Source: Paramoeba atlantica (taxonomy: Eukaryota; Discosea). Taken from it: a stretch of DNA of 64,000 bases. Positions 48,968 to 59,095 of the stretch are shown in pieces. The stretch spans positions 452,518 through 516,517 of the forward strand of contig CDRNVI010000060.1 of the NCBI GenBank assembly GCA_977017575.1, given 5' to 3'. Below the pieces are notes generated by a model. That model searched no databases, was not told where the DNA came from, and saw only the letters and a program-made list of their open reading frames with translations. Position numbers and translations under genes: made by a program. How positions within the stretch are numbered: the first letter of the stretch is position 1; every line of letters starts with the position of its first letter.

Positions 48968-50793
48968 AAAATGCGTTCAATACCCCGTCGCGGAATCTTA
49001 TCGCCAAACATGTTTTTGGACTAGCTACTCTCCGACCGTTTCAAAGGTTTTTCCACGCGGAGTATGCTGAAGCTTCCGAATTACTTTTCTACGGCGCTAA
49101 GACAAACCGTTTGACCGGCATAGTGAAAAGCACTAGTGGCGTCCGTCAAGGCTCAACGCTATCCACCATTTATTTTTGCGCTCTGTTGCAGCCAATATTA
49201 GAAAATCTTGCTGAAGAATTTCCTGGAGTTGAAATCTGCGCGTACATAGACGATATCAACCTTGTTTCCGACGACCCGCAGCTTTTAACAAAAGCTTTCA
49301 CACGCCTCCAATCCCTATTGCAAGACTGCAGCCTGATTGTTTCAACAAACAAATGCATGTGGTTTGGAGGGACGGGGAACATTCCAATGCCGCAAGAACT
49401 CAGCAGTGCAGAGGTAAAAAAAGCAGACTGTACGATAAAGGTACTGGGTGCTTTCATCGGCGAAGAAAGTAAGGTCAGCGAAGAGCTGGTGAAATCTTTG
49501 CAAAAACATTATGAAATTTTTCGACGTCTGAAGCAGATGGGTATCAACAACACGTCGGCACAATTGTTGTCCAAATGCGTGAATGTACGTCAGAACTACC
49601 AGTTGAGAGTACACCACCCCATAGTCTCCGAAAATCTAGCTAAACTATTCGATCACGAGGTAGAAGAGGTGTTGAATTCGTGGTTTGGAACGCTATCTCA
49701 GGATCAAATAACTCAGTTACGTTTACCGGTTAAGAAAGGCGGGCTGGGCCTGACGGCTTGTCTCCCAATTCGGTGTGCAGCCTTTGAGTCCTCTTGGTAT
49801 TCAGTTTTCGAGCGCCCAATTAATCTTTCAGCTCAAGTCGAACACCAAGGAGACCAGACGCACGCCATTTTGCAGTCCGACACCGACACCAGCGTGCCAA
49901 CAGCAACAACCGACACCAGCGTTCCTATCGACGAAGATACGGCGGCGGCAGCTCTTCACACGAAAGCGTGGGACCTTTTGTCTTCTTCGAAGTCAGACTC
50001 GGTTGCCATCTTACAAGCAGTCTCATATAAGGGCAACGCAGAATGGGTCATGTCTAATGCTAAGTTTGTTCCCTCGCGCCTTTTTTCGCTTGCTTTAATG
50101 CCGCGACTCGGAATCGCGCATCCTCTACTGCCAAAACAGTTGCTCTGCCCCGGGTGCCGGATTCTGCTAGATTCGAAAGCCATGCTCGCGCACGTACCTG
50201 GCTGTTCGAAATGCCCCGGTCTCAACGCCACAGCGAAGCATAACTCTTTAGTAAATTTTCTCTACGAGTTGTGTTTAAAAGCTGGGATTCCCTGCGAAAA
50301 AGAGCCGCGTAATTTCGCAACGTTTTCGTGCACACAATGCAACGAAAAAGTGGATCCTGATTACAGACGGACGCATGGAAAAGTTTGCGGAGGCCGTTCT
50401 TTCCGCAGATCGGGTCCCGATCTTGTAGTTTTTTGGAATTCCGGCGAGATATTCTATGATTTCACCGTGATTCACGAGTTAGCGCCCTCTAATCTCGGAA
50501 CAAAATGTGGCAAACTTTTTCGCGACGCGATCAAACGTAAACAAGACACCTATGTTCGCTCGGGTTTGATATCAGAGGAAACGTTTCGGTGCGTGCCAGT
50601 GCTGTCAGGCGGGTCTCTACACGAAAATACGAAATCTCTTCTCAACGCCCTAGCAGACGCTTGTTGCCTGCCTCGAAAACAGACGCAGATGGAGTTTCAA
50701 CTCTGTCTTCAAGAGTTGAATGGAGCTGTTGTATATTCGCAGCTGAGATCCTTTCTTGAGAAGGACAAACGGGGTACAGACTATGCGATATGA
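48968..50793 (+). pseudogene. B6, RT motif A to RLE end, frame intact
   Basis: NAFNTPSRNLIAKHVFGLA, KSTSGVRQGSTLSTIYF (B), CAYIDDINLVS (C), KVLGAFIGEESK, thumb VNVRQNYQLRVHHP, linker with a short repeat (DTSVPTATTDTSVP), zinc finger CPGCRILL...HVPGCSKC, second cluster CTQCNEKVDPD, RLE FRRSGPDLVVFWNSGEIFYD, LQELNGAVVYSQLRSFL, TGA at 50791-50793. No break after T3, so the LINE is silenced only by 5' truncation and the T3 insertion. Confidence 0.92.
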
Positions 50794-51108
50794 AGGAACA
50801 ATGGCAGGAATGTGTTTCGTTTTTTTTTTGTTTTTGTTTTGATTTGAATAGATTGTAGGGTGTAGCGACAAATTTGTAGTCGGAAGTCAACGTCCATGCT
50901 TACGTTGACGACGTTAATCTCGCATATGCATCTTTCCGGCATTGTATTGCTTTATCGCATCAAGGCAAAAAGGCCCCCAAAAAAAAAACAAGCGCGAAAG
51001 GTAATTTCGAAAACGCCTGCGAACCAAACTGAGGAGCACGAGGAGACACTCGATGAACTTATAGCCCGACCTCTGGAGGCGCCATGCATCCAAAAAAAAA
51101 AAAAAAAA
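50794..51108 (+). other. B6 3' UTR with a foreign RT scrap and poly(A)
   Basis: The first 80 bp (AGGAACAATGGCAGGAATGT, then a T-rich tract) are the lineage B 3' end, also present inverted at 38575-38645. From about 50880 the frame VNVHAYVDDVNLA is an RT motif C scrap from another copy. Then comes unassigned sequence to the A-tract. The poly(A)-ended 3' part may have been added by a template switch. Confidence 0.65.
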
Positions 51109-51560
51109 GACTTCAAGTGGTACTTTGCCCGCTAGCATATGACTAATAAGTTTCGTGAGCGTACCGAGCGGATCTGTCCTGGCGTCGTGATGGAATTGCA
51201 CTGCTACTTGTAGGTGCTCAGGCCGAAGTCCGAGAGCTCCCCCTGAGGAACCTCGGTGAAAGCTGGAAAGCGCCGTAATGATGTCCTCTTCGGTTGCGGT
51301 GATCGGTTTAATATCCAAAGAAGGCGTGGTAATCGGACTTGGACCCAGAAGTCGAGACGGGTGTTTCGCCTGGAGCTTTTGATAAGTCGTGTCATCGTTT
51401 GGGGCAAGTGGTTCGGATGTCAACGCAGTCATTGCGCGGGAAAGTTCACCATCTCGCACGAGGCGTACTGCTCGGAGCGCAGCTTTCTGATCCTCCTCTT
51501 CAATGCTCTGAGCCTGTGGAGAACTTTTCCGCTTACGCTTCAGGCTTGAGGTAATCGAGC
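51109..51560 (-). pseudogene. LINE lineage C host copy C1, 5' piece
   Basis: On the minus strand: LRSITSSLKRKRKSS, EEDQKAALRAVRLVRDGELS, LQAKHPSRLLGPSPITTP, EEDIITALSSFHRGSSGGAL, GLRPEHLQVAVQF and LAGKVPLEV, the N-terminal region and RT motif 0 of lineage C (compare FHRGSSSGTMGLREEHLQ in C3). It is cut at its 5' side by the next insertion near 51561. Confidence 0.87.
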
Positions 51561-51561
51561 G

Positions 51562-52210
51562 CAAGCTGTCTGACGAGGAGACGATCGCGAAATTGAAAAC
51601 GCTTCATCCATATTCCGAACGCACATTCCACCTTCCAGCAGATGCTCCAGCTTTGGCGATTTTATCGACACAAGAACTTCGAGAGGCTGGACGACGTCTT
51701 GCTAAGGGAGCAGCTCCTGGCCCTTCTGGAACCACGGATGGAATCGTTCGCATACTTCTTGATGACGAAGTATGTTGCTCTGCCCTATGTCACATGCTCT
51801 TGGATGTGATCAACGGGAAGGTAGCGGACGAGGTGATGACAAGACTTAAAAGAGCGCGGCTGGTTGCTATTCCGAAAGCCGACGGAGGTATTCGCCCTGT
51901 CGCGGTTGGGGAAATGTTTCTGAAGCTAGCGGAAGTGGTTATGCTACAGAAATACGAACGATCCCTTGGCACTTTGTTTGCTCCTTGGCAATACAGGGTA
52001 TCGCAAAAATCAGGATGCGAGTCCATCGTGCATCAACTTCAGGAGAGCTACATGAAGGGTGAAAAAATTCTGTCGATTGATCTGTGCAATGCATTCAATT
52101 CACCGTATCGCGATCACATCGCCGACTCTCTGTACTCTTATGCTACGCTTCGTCCTTTCCAACGTCTCTTCCATGCGCAATATTCTAAACCATCTGAGTG
52201 GTTTAGAATA
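51562..52210 (+). pseudogene. LINE lineage B fragment B7, 5' half of a second B/A hybrid
   Basis: RKLSDEETIAKLKTLHP, GAAPGPSGTTDGIVRIL (motif 0), IPKADGGIRPVAVGEMF, SIDLCNAFNSPYRD (motif A), RPFQRLFHAQYSKPSE. The frame stops being lineage B at 52195. A perfect 12-bp inverted repeat TATTCTAAACCA / TGGTTTAGAATA (52181-52192, 52199-52210) stands at the join with the lineage A 3' end. Confidence 0.87.
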
Positions 52211-52643
52211 CTGTACAGCGCTGATGCAGCACGTGCTCGACAAGAAATTCAAGAAGTACGCTACGGAGAAAGGCGTAGAAAGCGACTCTTTTCGTTGCCT
52301 GGCCGCCTCTGACTGCGGTCTTCTGCACAACGACACCAAAACCCTCCTCAAGGCATTATCCCAACGAGCCAAACAAAAGTACGAAGACGTACGTGAGGCC
52401 TTCCAACTCGAGATAGAAAAGCTAGCAGCGTATACTATTGTATCGCAGCTCCGCGAGTATATTCCAGAAGCACATTGGATTGGTGGACTGCGTCAGTGAG
52501 TCGACCAACAAGTTCGCACATTAGAAAAGCTCTTAAAAGTTCTTATTATTATTCACAACGATTATCCGTGTTTAGAATGCCTGCGAGATTTAGGATAATA
52601 CGAACGATCTTTGGGAGAAGGCTCAGAAAAAAAAAAAAAAAAA
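52211..52643 (+). mobile_element. Lineage A 3' end (RLE C-terminus, 3' UTR, poly(A)), near-identical to copy A1
   Basis: 52213 onward equals 1199 onward with one base difference noted (ACGCTACG for ACGTTACG). It ends with the same 17 A and TAGAATA. It encodes TALMQHVLDKKFKKYATEKG to GGLRQ and TGA at 52497-52499. Because it starts at the hairpin at 52181-52210, it looks like the 3' partner of a hybrid formed with B7. Confidence 0.92.
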
Positions 52644-52682
52644 TAGAATAAGAAATAGAATAAGAAAAAAGCTTAAAAAAAA

Positions 52683-52776
52683 TTAGCTGCATCTAATAGA
52701 GTCCTGCAACCTGGGCACAGTAGAGAGTCGGGAAGTTTGGGATGACGAATACCAAGCCTTGGCATCACAGAAAGCG
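52683..52776 (-). pseudogene. Lineage B zinc-finger scrap
   Basis: The minus strand reads FTLSVMPRLGIRHPKLPDSL and CPGCRTLLD, about 31 codons of the lineage B zinc-finger entry. Both ends are cut by neighbouring insertions. Confidence 0.75.
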
Positions 52777-52782
52777 TAAATT

Positions 52783-53753
52783 GCATTGGAGGGAAACAGG
52801 GGTCCGGGCGGCGCCCTCACGCGACCCGCAGATGTCTATGTCCGGAACGGTGGTCTCGGTCAGGCCCTCGTCCTTGATTTCGCTGTCACACATGTTCAGC
52901 AACAAAAGTATACGGACCTGGTCCGTGATGCTAACATGGTGGCAGCCGGGTCATTCGCCGAGAGGTACGCCGTCGAACACAAGCGGAAGCAACGGGAGGA
53001 AGCTGAAGAAGCGAAGACCAAGTTCACAGCTATGGCTGTCGAAACATACGGATGCTGGAGTCCGGCCGCTATGTCGGTCTTGCGGGAAGTCTCGAAAGGC
53101 CAAGCTGCGACCTCAGGTGGAACACTTTCGCAAGGGGGGGCGTTACAGCAAATACTAACAAGTCTGAACGTCACCCTCATGCGCTCCCAGGCGCGTATGC
53201 TCGTTCTTCGCCTCCCCTCGGCGAACACAGGCCCTGCACTTGTGGGGTATGGCAAAGAAGAGTAAGGAAAACTTCTGGCCTGGATGTTGGTCGAGTCGAC
53301 AGAGTCTATGCTCACGCCTAGCCCGCGAGGGCTAGGTACCCCAAGTGAGGTAGTACACGGGAAGTGAATCTCCTCCCCGTCGACCAGCATCCTGTTTCGC
53401 GACCGTGTCGCTGTCGACACAGGCCCGCGCCTGCGCCCTCCCATATAGCAAGGGAAGGGTTCACAAGTCAGGCCGTGGAGAGGTCGAAAGACCCGGTCCG
53501 GAACGCGCGAATGGATGGGGCGTGGATTGCTTGTTTTTATTATTATTGTTATTATTGTTATTATACTTACGGGAGATCGAATTGCTAGTTTTGGGCTCCA
53601 AAAAAAAAATAAAATAGGGGAAAGCAGGAAAGTAGGGAGAAAGGTGGGAAAAGTATGTCAAGAGGTGAGAAAGAGGAGAAAGAGAGAGAAAAAAAAAATG
53701 CGTGAATGTATGAATGAAATTGCTAATTTAAAAAAAAAAAAAAAAAAAAAAAA
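52783..53753 (+). pseudogene. LINE lineage C copy C2, 5'-truncated: RLE and 3' UTR
   Basis: Coding from about 52783: GNRGPGGALTRPADVYVRN, LGQALVLDFAVTHVQQQKYT (RLE core with D...D), SFAERYAVEHK, LMRSQARMLVLRLPS, TAA at 53263-53265. The 3' UTR holds the same stem sequence as C3 (GGATGTTGGTCG near 53281, CGACCAGCATCC near 53381), the CTAGCCCGCGAGGGCTAG hairpin and TTATTATTG repeats. It ends in 24 A (53730-53753). Confidence 0.88.
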
Positions 53754-56174
53754 CTGCCGCCCGTAGATATGCCTCCCCTAGGCCCGGGGGTGCTTACACT
53801 AGGAGAAACGGATGTACGAAACGCACTAAAAGGTTTTCACCGAGGGTCATCCAGCGGGACTATGGGGCTGCGGGAAGAACACCTTCAAGCTGCACTACTC
53901 GTCAATGAAGATCTCGACGTCACACCGCTCTCTGCACTAACAGCTCTCACGAATCACCTCCTCGAAGGCAAAGCACCGTTGGACGTGCAAGAAGCGTTTG
54001 CTGGCGCGCGACTGTGTGCACTCAGAAAAGGGGAGAGTGGTGTACGACCGATAGCTGCCGGGGAGACATTACGCCGTTTGACTAGCAAAGCAGCATGTCT
54101 AGCAGTACGAACGAAGGCACGTGAACTTTTCGCCGGAACACAATTTGGGGTAGCCACACCTGCTGGAGCTGAGCGTCTAATTCACCTTTGTCGAAAAACA
54201 ATGCACGAAAATTCTGAGAACTCCGATTTCGTCCTCTGTAAAGTAGATCTGAAGAACGCGTTCAACAATGTTTCTCGTGCCGCCTTCATTGCGTTGACAC
54301 GACATTACTTTCCAGAGCTTTCACGCTGGGTGGAGTGGTGCTACGGTACTACAAGTGCTCTGACCTATGGCCAAATCCGAATTTCATCCGAGGAAGGCGC
54401 GCAACAAGGCGACCCCTTAGGGCCACTACTTTTTTCCCTCGTCATGCTCCAAGTTTCGGAAGAAATTAAAATTTCGTCCGGAGGACTTCAGCTCCACATG
54501 TGGTACCTTGACGACGGAGTCTTGGCAGGTCCATCATACGAAGTACAAAATGCTCTGCGCGTGATAGCGGAAGTGGGGCCTAAGTGGGGTATGTTTCTCA
54601 ACCCGGAGAAGTGCGAAATTATCACCCACCCTGCTTCAGCAATGCAGACAGACATTTTTTATCAAATCCCTCGCGAACAAAAGAATTTCCAAGGCAATTT
54701 TTCTATTCTTGGGAGCCCCATAGGTTCTTCCGAATTTTGTCGTACCTACCTAGAGGAACATGCAATCGACCCCGCTGTAGACACTCTCCTGGCAATACAA
54801 AGCCTAGAAGACCCGCAAGTTGCCCTTTCGCTACTTCGTCAATGTGCCGGATTTTGCCAAATGACGTATGCACTGCGTACAACACCTTTTCGTAAACTCA
54901 TGGACTTATGCACTCGCCTTGACTCAGCAACAATGAAAACTCTCGAATGGATTTTCTGTCCTTTGGATGATGTTTCCAGGTCCCAGGCACAGCGACTGAA
55001 GAAACATGGGGGATTTGGCATTCGTTCATCCGAGCTACATGCCTCCGGGGCTTATATTTCTTCAGTGACATTCGGCGCCAAGCAAGACTCCTGGGAACCG
55101 CAAGAAGCAGAAGGTTTCGAAGATGCAGTTCATGACTTCAACAACGCACTAGGCATCACGGTACTTGACCGGACCACAGGATCTATCACCAACAGCCAAC
55201 AAGATAATCGCCCAACGAGTAACGACATCGAGGCGGATTTACCGGAAGGAACCTATGCCTCGGAGAAATACACAGTACCACGGCAAAAACAGTTAAGCCA
55301 CATTATTTCAGAACACGAATTCGGGCAAGCATTTTACAACGCAGACATTAAGACCCGAACTCGCTGGATTTCACAGTCTGGCAAGGGAGCTGGGGACTGG
55401 GCATTTTCCACTCCATCCAAAGACCTTGGTTTTGCTTTCACACCAGCTGAATTCCGCGCACTGGTAAGGTGGTGGCTCGGAGCACAACTTGTACCCAGCG
55501 TCCAACCATGTCCCATGGAAAAATGTAAAATGTCTATCGGACTCGATGGGGACCACGCTCTAGTGTGCAAATCTGGACATGGCATCATGGCACGACATAA
55601 CTCTCTTTGTCTACAGTTTGCGCAAGAGTGTAGTAAGGCGCAGCTGGCTCCTCAGAGGGAAAAGACGCTAGGAAATCATGGTCCGGGAGGCGGCTTGACA
55701 CGACCAGGTGACGTTTACTTGCCAAACTATGACCTTGGCACAGCTCTCGTCCTTGACTTCGCAGTTACACATGTCCAGCAAAACAAATATACGGACTTAG
55801 TCCGAACTGCTACATGGGTAAAGGCGGGGTCATTCGCCGAGCGCTACGCCTCGGAACATAAAATATCGGAGAGAGCAGAAGCTGTCGCTGCTGGTCACCG
55901 TTTTGAAGCGATGGTTGTAGAATCTTTTGGATCCTGGTCCAAAAGTGCCCTGACCATCATAAAAAGCGTCGGGAAACACCGAGCTTCAACCTCTAATGGG
56001 ACTTTGAGCCATGCACAGGCCACAGCACAACTCATAAGGGGTATGAACATAGCCCTCATGCGTTCACAGGCACGGATGTTGGTCCGACGTCTCCCGGATG
56101 AAGATCCCACTGGCCAACTCGTCACACATGACGACCGGCTGGATTCATTCCGAACTGGTCGTTTGCGCCCATGA
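53754..56174 (+). CDS. LINE lineage C copy C3: RT and RLE, frame intact, N-terminus missing
   Basis: Open frame; the first ATG is at 53769. ALKGFHRGSSSGTMGLREEH is the RT N-terminal motif (about residue 20). Motifs: SGVRPIAAGETLRR, ATPAGAERLIHLCRK, CKVDLKNAFNNVSR (A, about 159), SSEEGAQQGDPLGPLLFSLV (B, about 214), MWYLDDGVLAG (C, about 245), GNFSILGSPIGSS. Connection: ALSLLRQCAGFCQM, HGGFGIRSSELHASGAYI. Cys/His cluster: CPMEKCKM...GDHALVCKSGHG. RLE: GGLTRPGDVYLPNYDLG, ALVLDFAVTHVQQNKYT. RPGDVY...DF replaces the RSGPDL...YD of lineages A/B. It lies head to tail behind C2's poly(A). The truncated N-terminus makes it non-autonomous. Confidence 0.92.
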   Translation: MPPVDMPPLGPGVLTLGETDVRNALKGFHRGSSSGTMGLREEHLQAALLVNEDLDVTPLSALTALTNHLLEGKAPLDVQEAFAGARLCALRKGESGVRPIAAGETLRRLTSKAACLAVRTKARELFAGTQFGVATPAGAERLIHLCRKTMHENSENSDFVLCKVDLKNAFNNVSRAAFIALTRHYFPELSRWVEWCYGTTSALTYGQIRISSEEGAQQGDPLGPLLFSLVMLQVSEEIKISSGGLQLHMWYLDDGVLAGPSYEVQNALRVIAEVGPKWGMFLNPEKCEIITHPASAMQTDIFYQIPREQKNFQGNFSILGSPIGSSEFCRTYLEEHAIDPAVDTLLAIQSLEDPQVALSLLRQCAGFCQMTYALRTTPFRKLMDLCTRLDSATMKTLEWIFCPLDDVSRSQAQRLKKHGGFGIRSSELHASGAYISSVTFGAKQDSWEPQEAEGFEDAVHDFNNALGITVLDRTTGSITNSQQDNRPTSNDIEADLPEGTYASEKYTVPRQKQLSHIISEHEFGQAFYNADIKTRTRWISQSGKGAGDWAFSTPSKDLGFAFTPAEFRALVRWWLGAQLVPSVQPCPMEKCKMSIGLDGDHALVCKSGHGIMARHNSLCLQFAQECSKAQLAPQREKTLGNHGPGGGLTRPGDVYLPNYDLGTALVLDFAVTHVQQNKYTDLVRTATWVKAGSFAERYASEHKISERAEAVAAGHRFEAMVVESFGSWSKSALTIIKSVGKHRASTSNGTLSHAQATAQLIRGMNIALMRSQARMLVRRLPDEDPTGQLVTHDDRLDSFRTGRLRP

Positions 56175-56679
56175 ACATCTGGTCGGGATGCTGGTCGGGT
56201 CGACAGAGTCTATGCTCACGCCTAGCCCGCGAGGGCTAGGTACCCCAAGTGAGGTAGTACACGGGTAGTGAATCTCCTCCCCGTCGACCAGCATCCTGTT
56301 TCGCGACCGTGTCGCTGTCGACACAGGCCCGCGCCTGCGCCCTCCCATATAACAAGGGAAGGGTTCACAAGTCAGGCCGTGGTGAGGTCGAAAGACCCGG
56401 TCCGGAACGCGCGAATGGATTGGGTCTGTATTGCTTGTTTTAGTTTTTACTGTTTCTTGTTTGTAGTATATACTTAGGGGAGATTAAATTGCTAGTTTTG
56501 GGCTGAGAGAAAAAACAAAAGGTACATCTGTGGAAACAAAAAGATTTGCTAATTTGATTGCTTATTTTCAACTCGTATACCCCCCCCAATGGACCTACTT
56601 GGTTCGTCTACTGGGTCAAAATATAGAGGCAATGCCGCGATTCATACTTCTCCCCCCTTTAAAAAAAAAAAAAAAAAAA
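56175..56679 (+). other. Lineage C 3' UTR with a conserved fold, and poly(A)
   Basis: GGATGCTGGTCG (near 56188) pairs perfectly with CGACCAGCATCC (near 56285), enclosing a CTAGCCCGCGAGGGCTAG hairpin. In C2 the left arm reads GGATGTTGGTCG, still pairable by G-U. Then come GGTCGAAAGACCCGGTCCGG, CCCCCCCAATGGACC and 19 A (56661-56679). In RLE LINEs the RT recognises a 3' UTR fold, which is the likely role. Confidence 0.75.
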
Positions 56680-56852
56680 CTTCCACGTACATTAACAAAG
56701 AATATTGATTTTTTTTTTTGCTATAAAAAATCCATTTATACTAAATTATCTTTTTTTTTTTTGTTATGTAAATGCGCCAATTACTATCTCAAGTTCTGAA
56801 AAATCTATCCTGACTGCAGGCTTTAGAAGCTCTGCCCCTCTTTAGAAACTCT

Positions 56853-58464
56853 TTATATAGCGAACTGGAGCGCCCCCTTGTCCTTCTCAAGGTAATTCCG
56901 AAGTTGTGAATATAGTATGGCACCATTTTGCTCCTGTAGCAAAAGTTGTAGCTCAAGCTGAAGCTGCTGTCGAGGTACGCTGCCCGCATCTGCGAGGGCC
57001 ATTAACAGCGACTTCGTATTGAAATGGAGGGATCCACCAGAGAGGATGGGAATACATCTGAATTTTTCTTTCGCGATTTTATTTGTTGCGACATAAGTAT
57101 CGTGTTTTCGTTTGATGGCGTCCCGGAATAGCTTATTGCATTTCGTTCCCAAATTTGAAGGCGCTAATTCATGTACCACGGTGAAATCGTAATATATTTC
57201 TCCATCATTCCAGTAAATTACGAGATCTGGTCCAGAGCGGCGAAAAGATTTCCCTCCGCACACTTTACTATGTGTCTGCCTGTATTCCGGCCCGACTACT
57301 TCATTGCATTGCGTGCACCGATACGTTGAATATAGACGCGGTTCCTTCTCACAAGGAATGCCAGCTTTCAAGCTTAACTCATAGAGGAAATTCACTAGCG
57401 TGCTATGTTTCACGGTTGCGTTGAGCCCTGAGCATTTTGCGCAGCCTGCTATGTGCGTCAGAATGGAACCGGATGTTAGTAGAACTTTGCATCCTGGGCA
57501 TAACATTCGGGGTGGAAGTTCCGGATGAGTTAGACCTAGCCTAGGTAAAAGTGCCAGAGTGAATAGATGAGATGGCACAAACCGTGCGCTTGACATGATC
57601 CATGCGTAGTTTCCTTTATGCGTCGTTGCTTGCAATATAGATGCCATGGGAGATTCCGACTCCGTGAGTTGCACCCAAGTTTTCGCGTGTATCTCTGCCG
57701 CCTGCGTTGATTCGTCTACTGGTACGTCCTTATGCATGTTGGCATTCGCTTCTTGGAATTCCCCAGTCCGAACTGAATTGGTTTTTGGGCGTTCAAGAAC
57801 TGTGAATTTCGAAGATTCATATGCCGCTTTGCGGGTAGGTAGACACGCAGTCAGACCCAGGCCTCCTTTCTTTACAGGTAGTCTAAGTAGCGAAATCTGG
57901 TCGTCGGATAGCTTTCCAAACCACGAAGTGAGAACTTCCGCAATGGCATTGTCAAAATTGAACGTTAATGCCTCAGTCGCAGTTGGGTTATGTACACGCA
58001 TGTGATAAGTTTGCCGTACGTTTACACATTTTGACAGCAATTGGGTTGACACGTTGTTTGCTCCCATGAGCTTGAGTCTCCTGAAAATTGCATCGTGCTT
58101 TTTGAATGTACTTAAAAGTTTCTCACTAACTTTATCATCATCTCCTATAAAAGCTCCGAGTGTTTTCAGTGCATCTTCTTCATTTCTCACCCCTGCATCC
58201 CTGATGTCATCAGGTAAAGGCTCCTTGTTTACCCCGCTGAACCAGACGCACTTCTCAGTTGATACAAGGAGATCTTCCGCTGCCAGCAGTTCTTTTAGGC
58301 GTACAAAAGCTTTGCTTAAGAGTTTCGTGTCGTGGGAAGCGAGGTTAATATCATCAACGTATGCAGCAATCGTGATGTCAGGGAATTCTGCAGCCAAAGT
58401 TTCAATAATTGGTTGTAAAAAGGAGCAAAAGTATACTGTTGAGAGAGTGGAACCTTGACGTACA
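56853..58464 (-). pseudogene. LINE lineage B host copy B8, motif B to RLE end, frame intact
   Basis: On the minus strand: SVRQGSTLSTVYF (B), AAYVDDINLAS (C), LKTLGAFIGDDDK, VNVRQTYHMRVHNP, LLRLPVKKGGLGL, zinc finger CPGCKVLL...HIAGCAKC, CTQCNEVVGPE, RLE FRRSGPDLVIYWNDGEIYYD, LQEQNGAILYSQLRNYL, TAA at 56853-56855. The 3' UTR and A-rich tail (as T-runs) reach about 56700. It is interrupted at GVRQGS by an SL-led insertion starting at 58466 and resumes at 62247. TSD candidate ACGTACAC at 58458-58465 and 62247-62254. Confidence 0.9.
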
Positions 58465-58465
58465 C

Positions 58466-58491
58466 TTTCTGTACCTTGTTGTACCTTGTTG
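58466..58491 (+). other. Stacked partial spliced leaders at the left edge of the insertion into B8
   Basis: TTTCTGTACCTTGTTG (58466-58481) and TACCTTGTTG (58482-58491), then ATTTTATTTTTCC, the same two-step stack as at 29225-29251. No LINE frame follows within the next 200 bp. 58492-58716 is unassigned, except for a scrap of foldback end (TTCATCGAAGGTCCCCACTA near 58691). Confidence 0.85.
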
Positions 58492-58716
58492 ATTTTATTT
58501 TTCCTACTACTCTCAACCTTTATGCAGCAGCGAGTTCTAGTCATCCACAGAGAAACTGCACAGACAAGTGCACCAGGAATAGGTACAAAAACAAAGTCAA
58601 CAAACTTAAGGTACAGTCAACAAACTTGAGGTAACGTGGGTCAGGAAGTACTGCCGGGCCATCTCCTAAAGGTCCTCGCCGGTGTTCTCTTCATCGAAGG
58701 TCCCCACTACCCAACA

Positions 58717-59095
58717 TCATCTGGTATTTTTATCTTATGAGCCGTCATTACTGTTTTTTTTTGTGTTATCTTGTGTGCTTTTGGCCCGATTTCCGGAGTA
58801 ACTTCAAAGATTCAGCATTGTAGACTTCCTACCCAATGTTCTTGGGCCATATATATAAACTTTTAGAACTTGATAAAATTGATAACCATTGCACATACTC
58901 AGTTCCACTTTTTATCTATCTTTATCACCAATGTCTGTCCTAAGATGTTGCAACGTCTTGAGATTAAAACCAAATCATCATCTAGCATTTTAGCTTATGT
59001 GCCGTCATCACTGTTTTTTTTGTGTGTTATCTTGTGTGCTTTTGGCACGATTTCCGGAGTAACTTCAAAGATTCAGCATTGCAGACTTCCTACCA
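58717..59095 (-). repeat. Inverted copy of the lineage A (A5-type) 3' end
   Basis: Reverse complement of 42872-43262: CAATGTTCTTGGGCCATATA near 58838, and CGATTTCCGGAGTAACTTCA twice (near 58789 and 59048). It carries the same internal duplication as A5 and so comes from the same subfamily. Confidence 0.85.

Larger units (their letters stand above)
45186..51108 (+). mobile_element. LINE lineage B copy B6 (5'-truncated), TSD GACTTCA, split by foldback element T3
   Basis: TSD GACTTCA at 45179-45185 and 51109-51115 in host C1. Own sequence: 45186-45416 and 48968-51108, with a 17-A tail at 51092-51108. T3 entered at RT motif A. The region after the stop codon (50794-51091) contains other material; see that entry. 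Confidence 0.9.
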
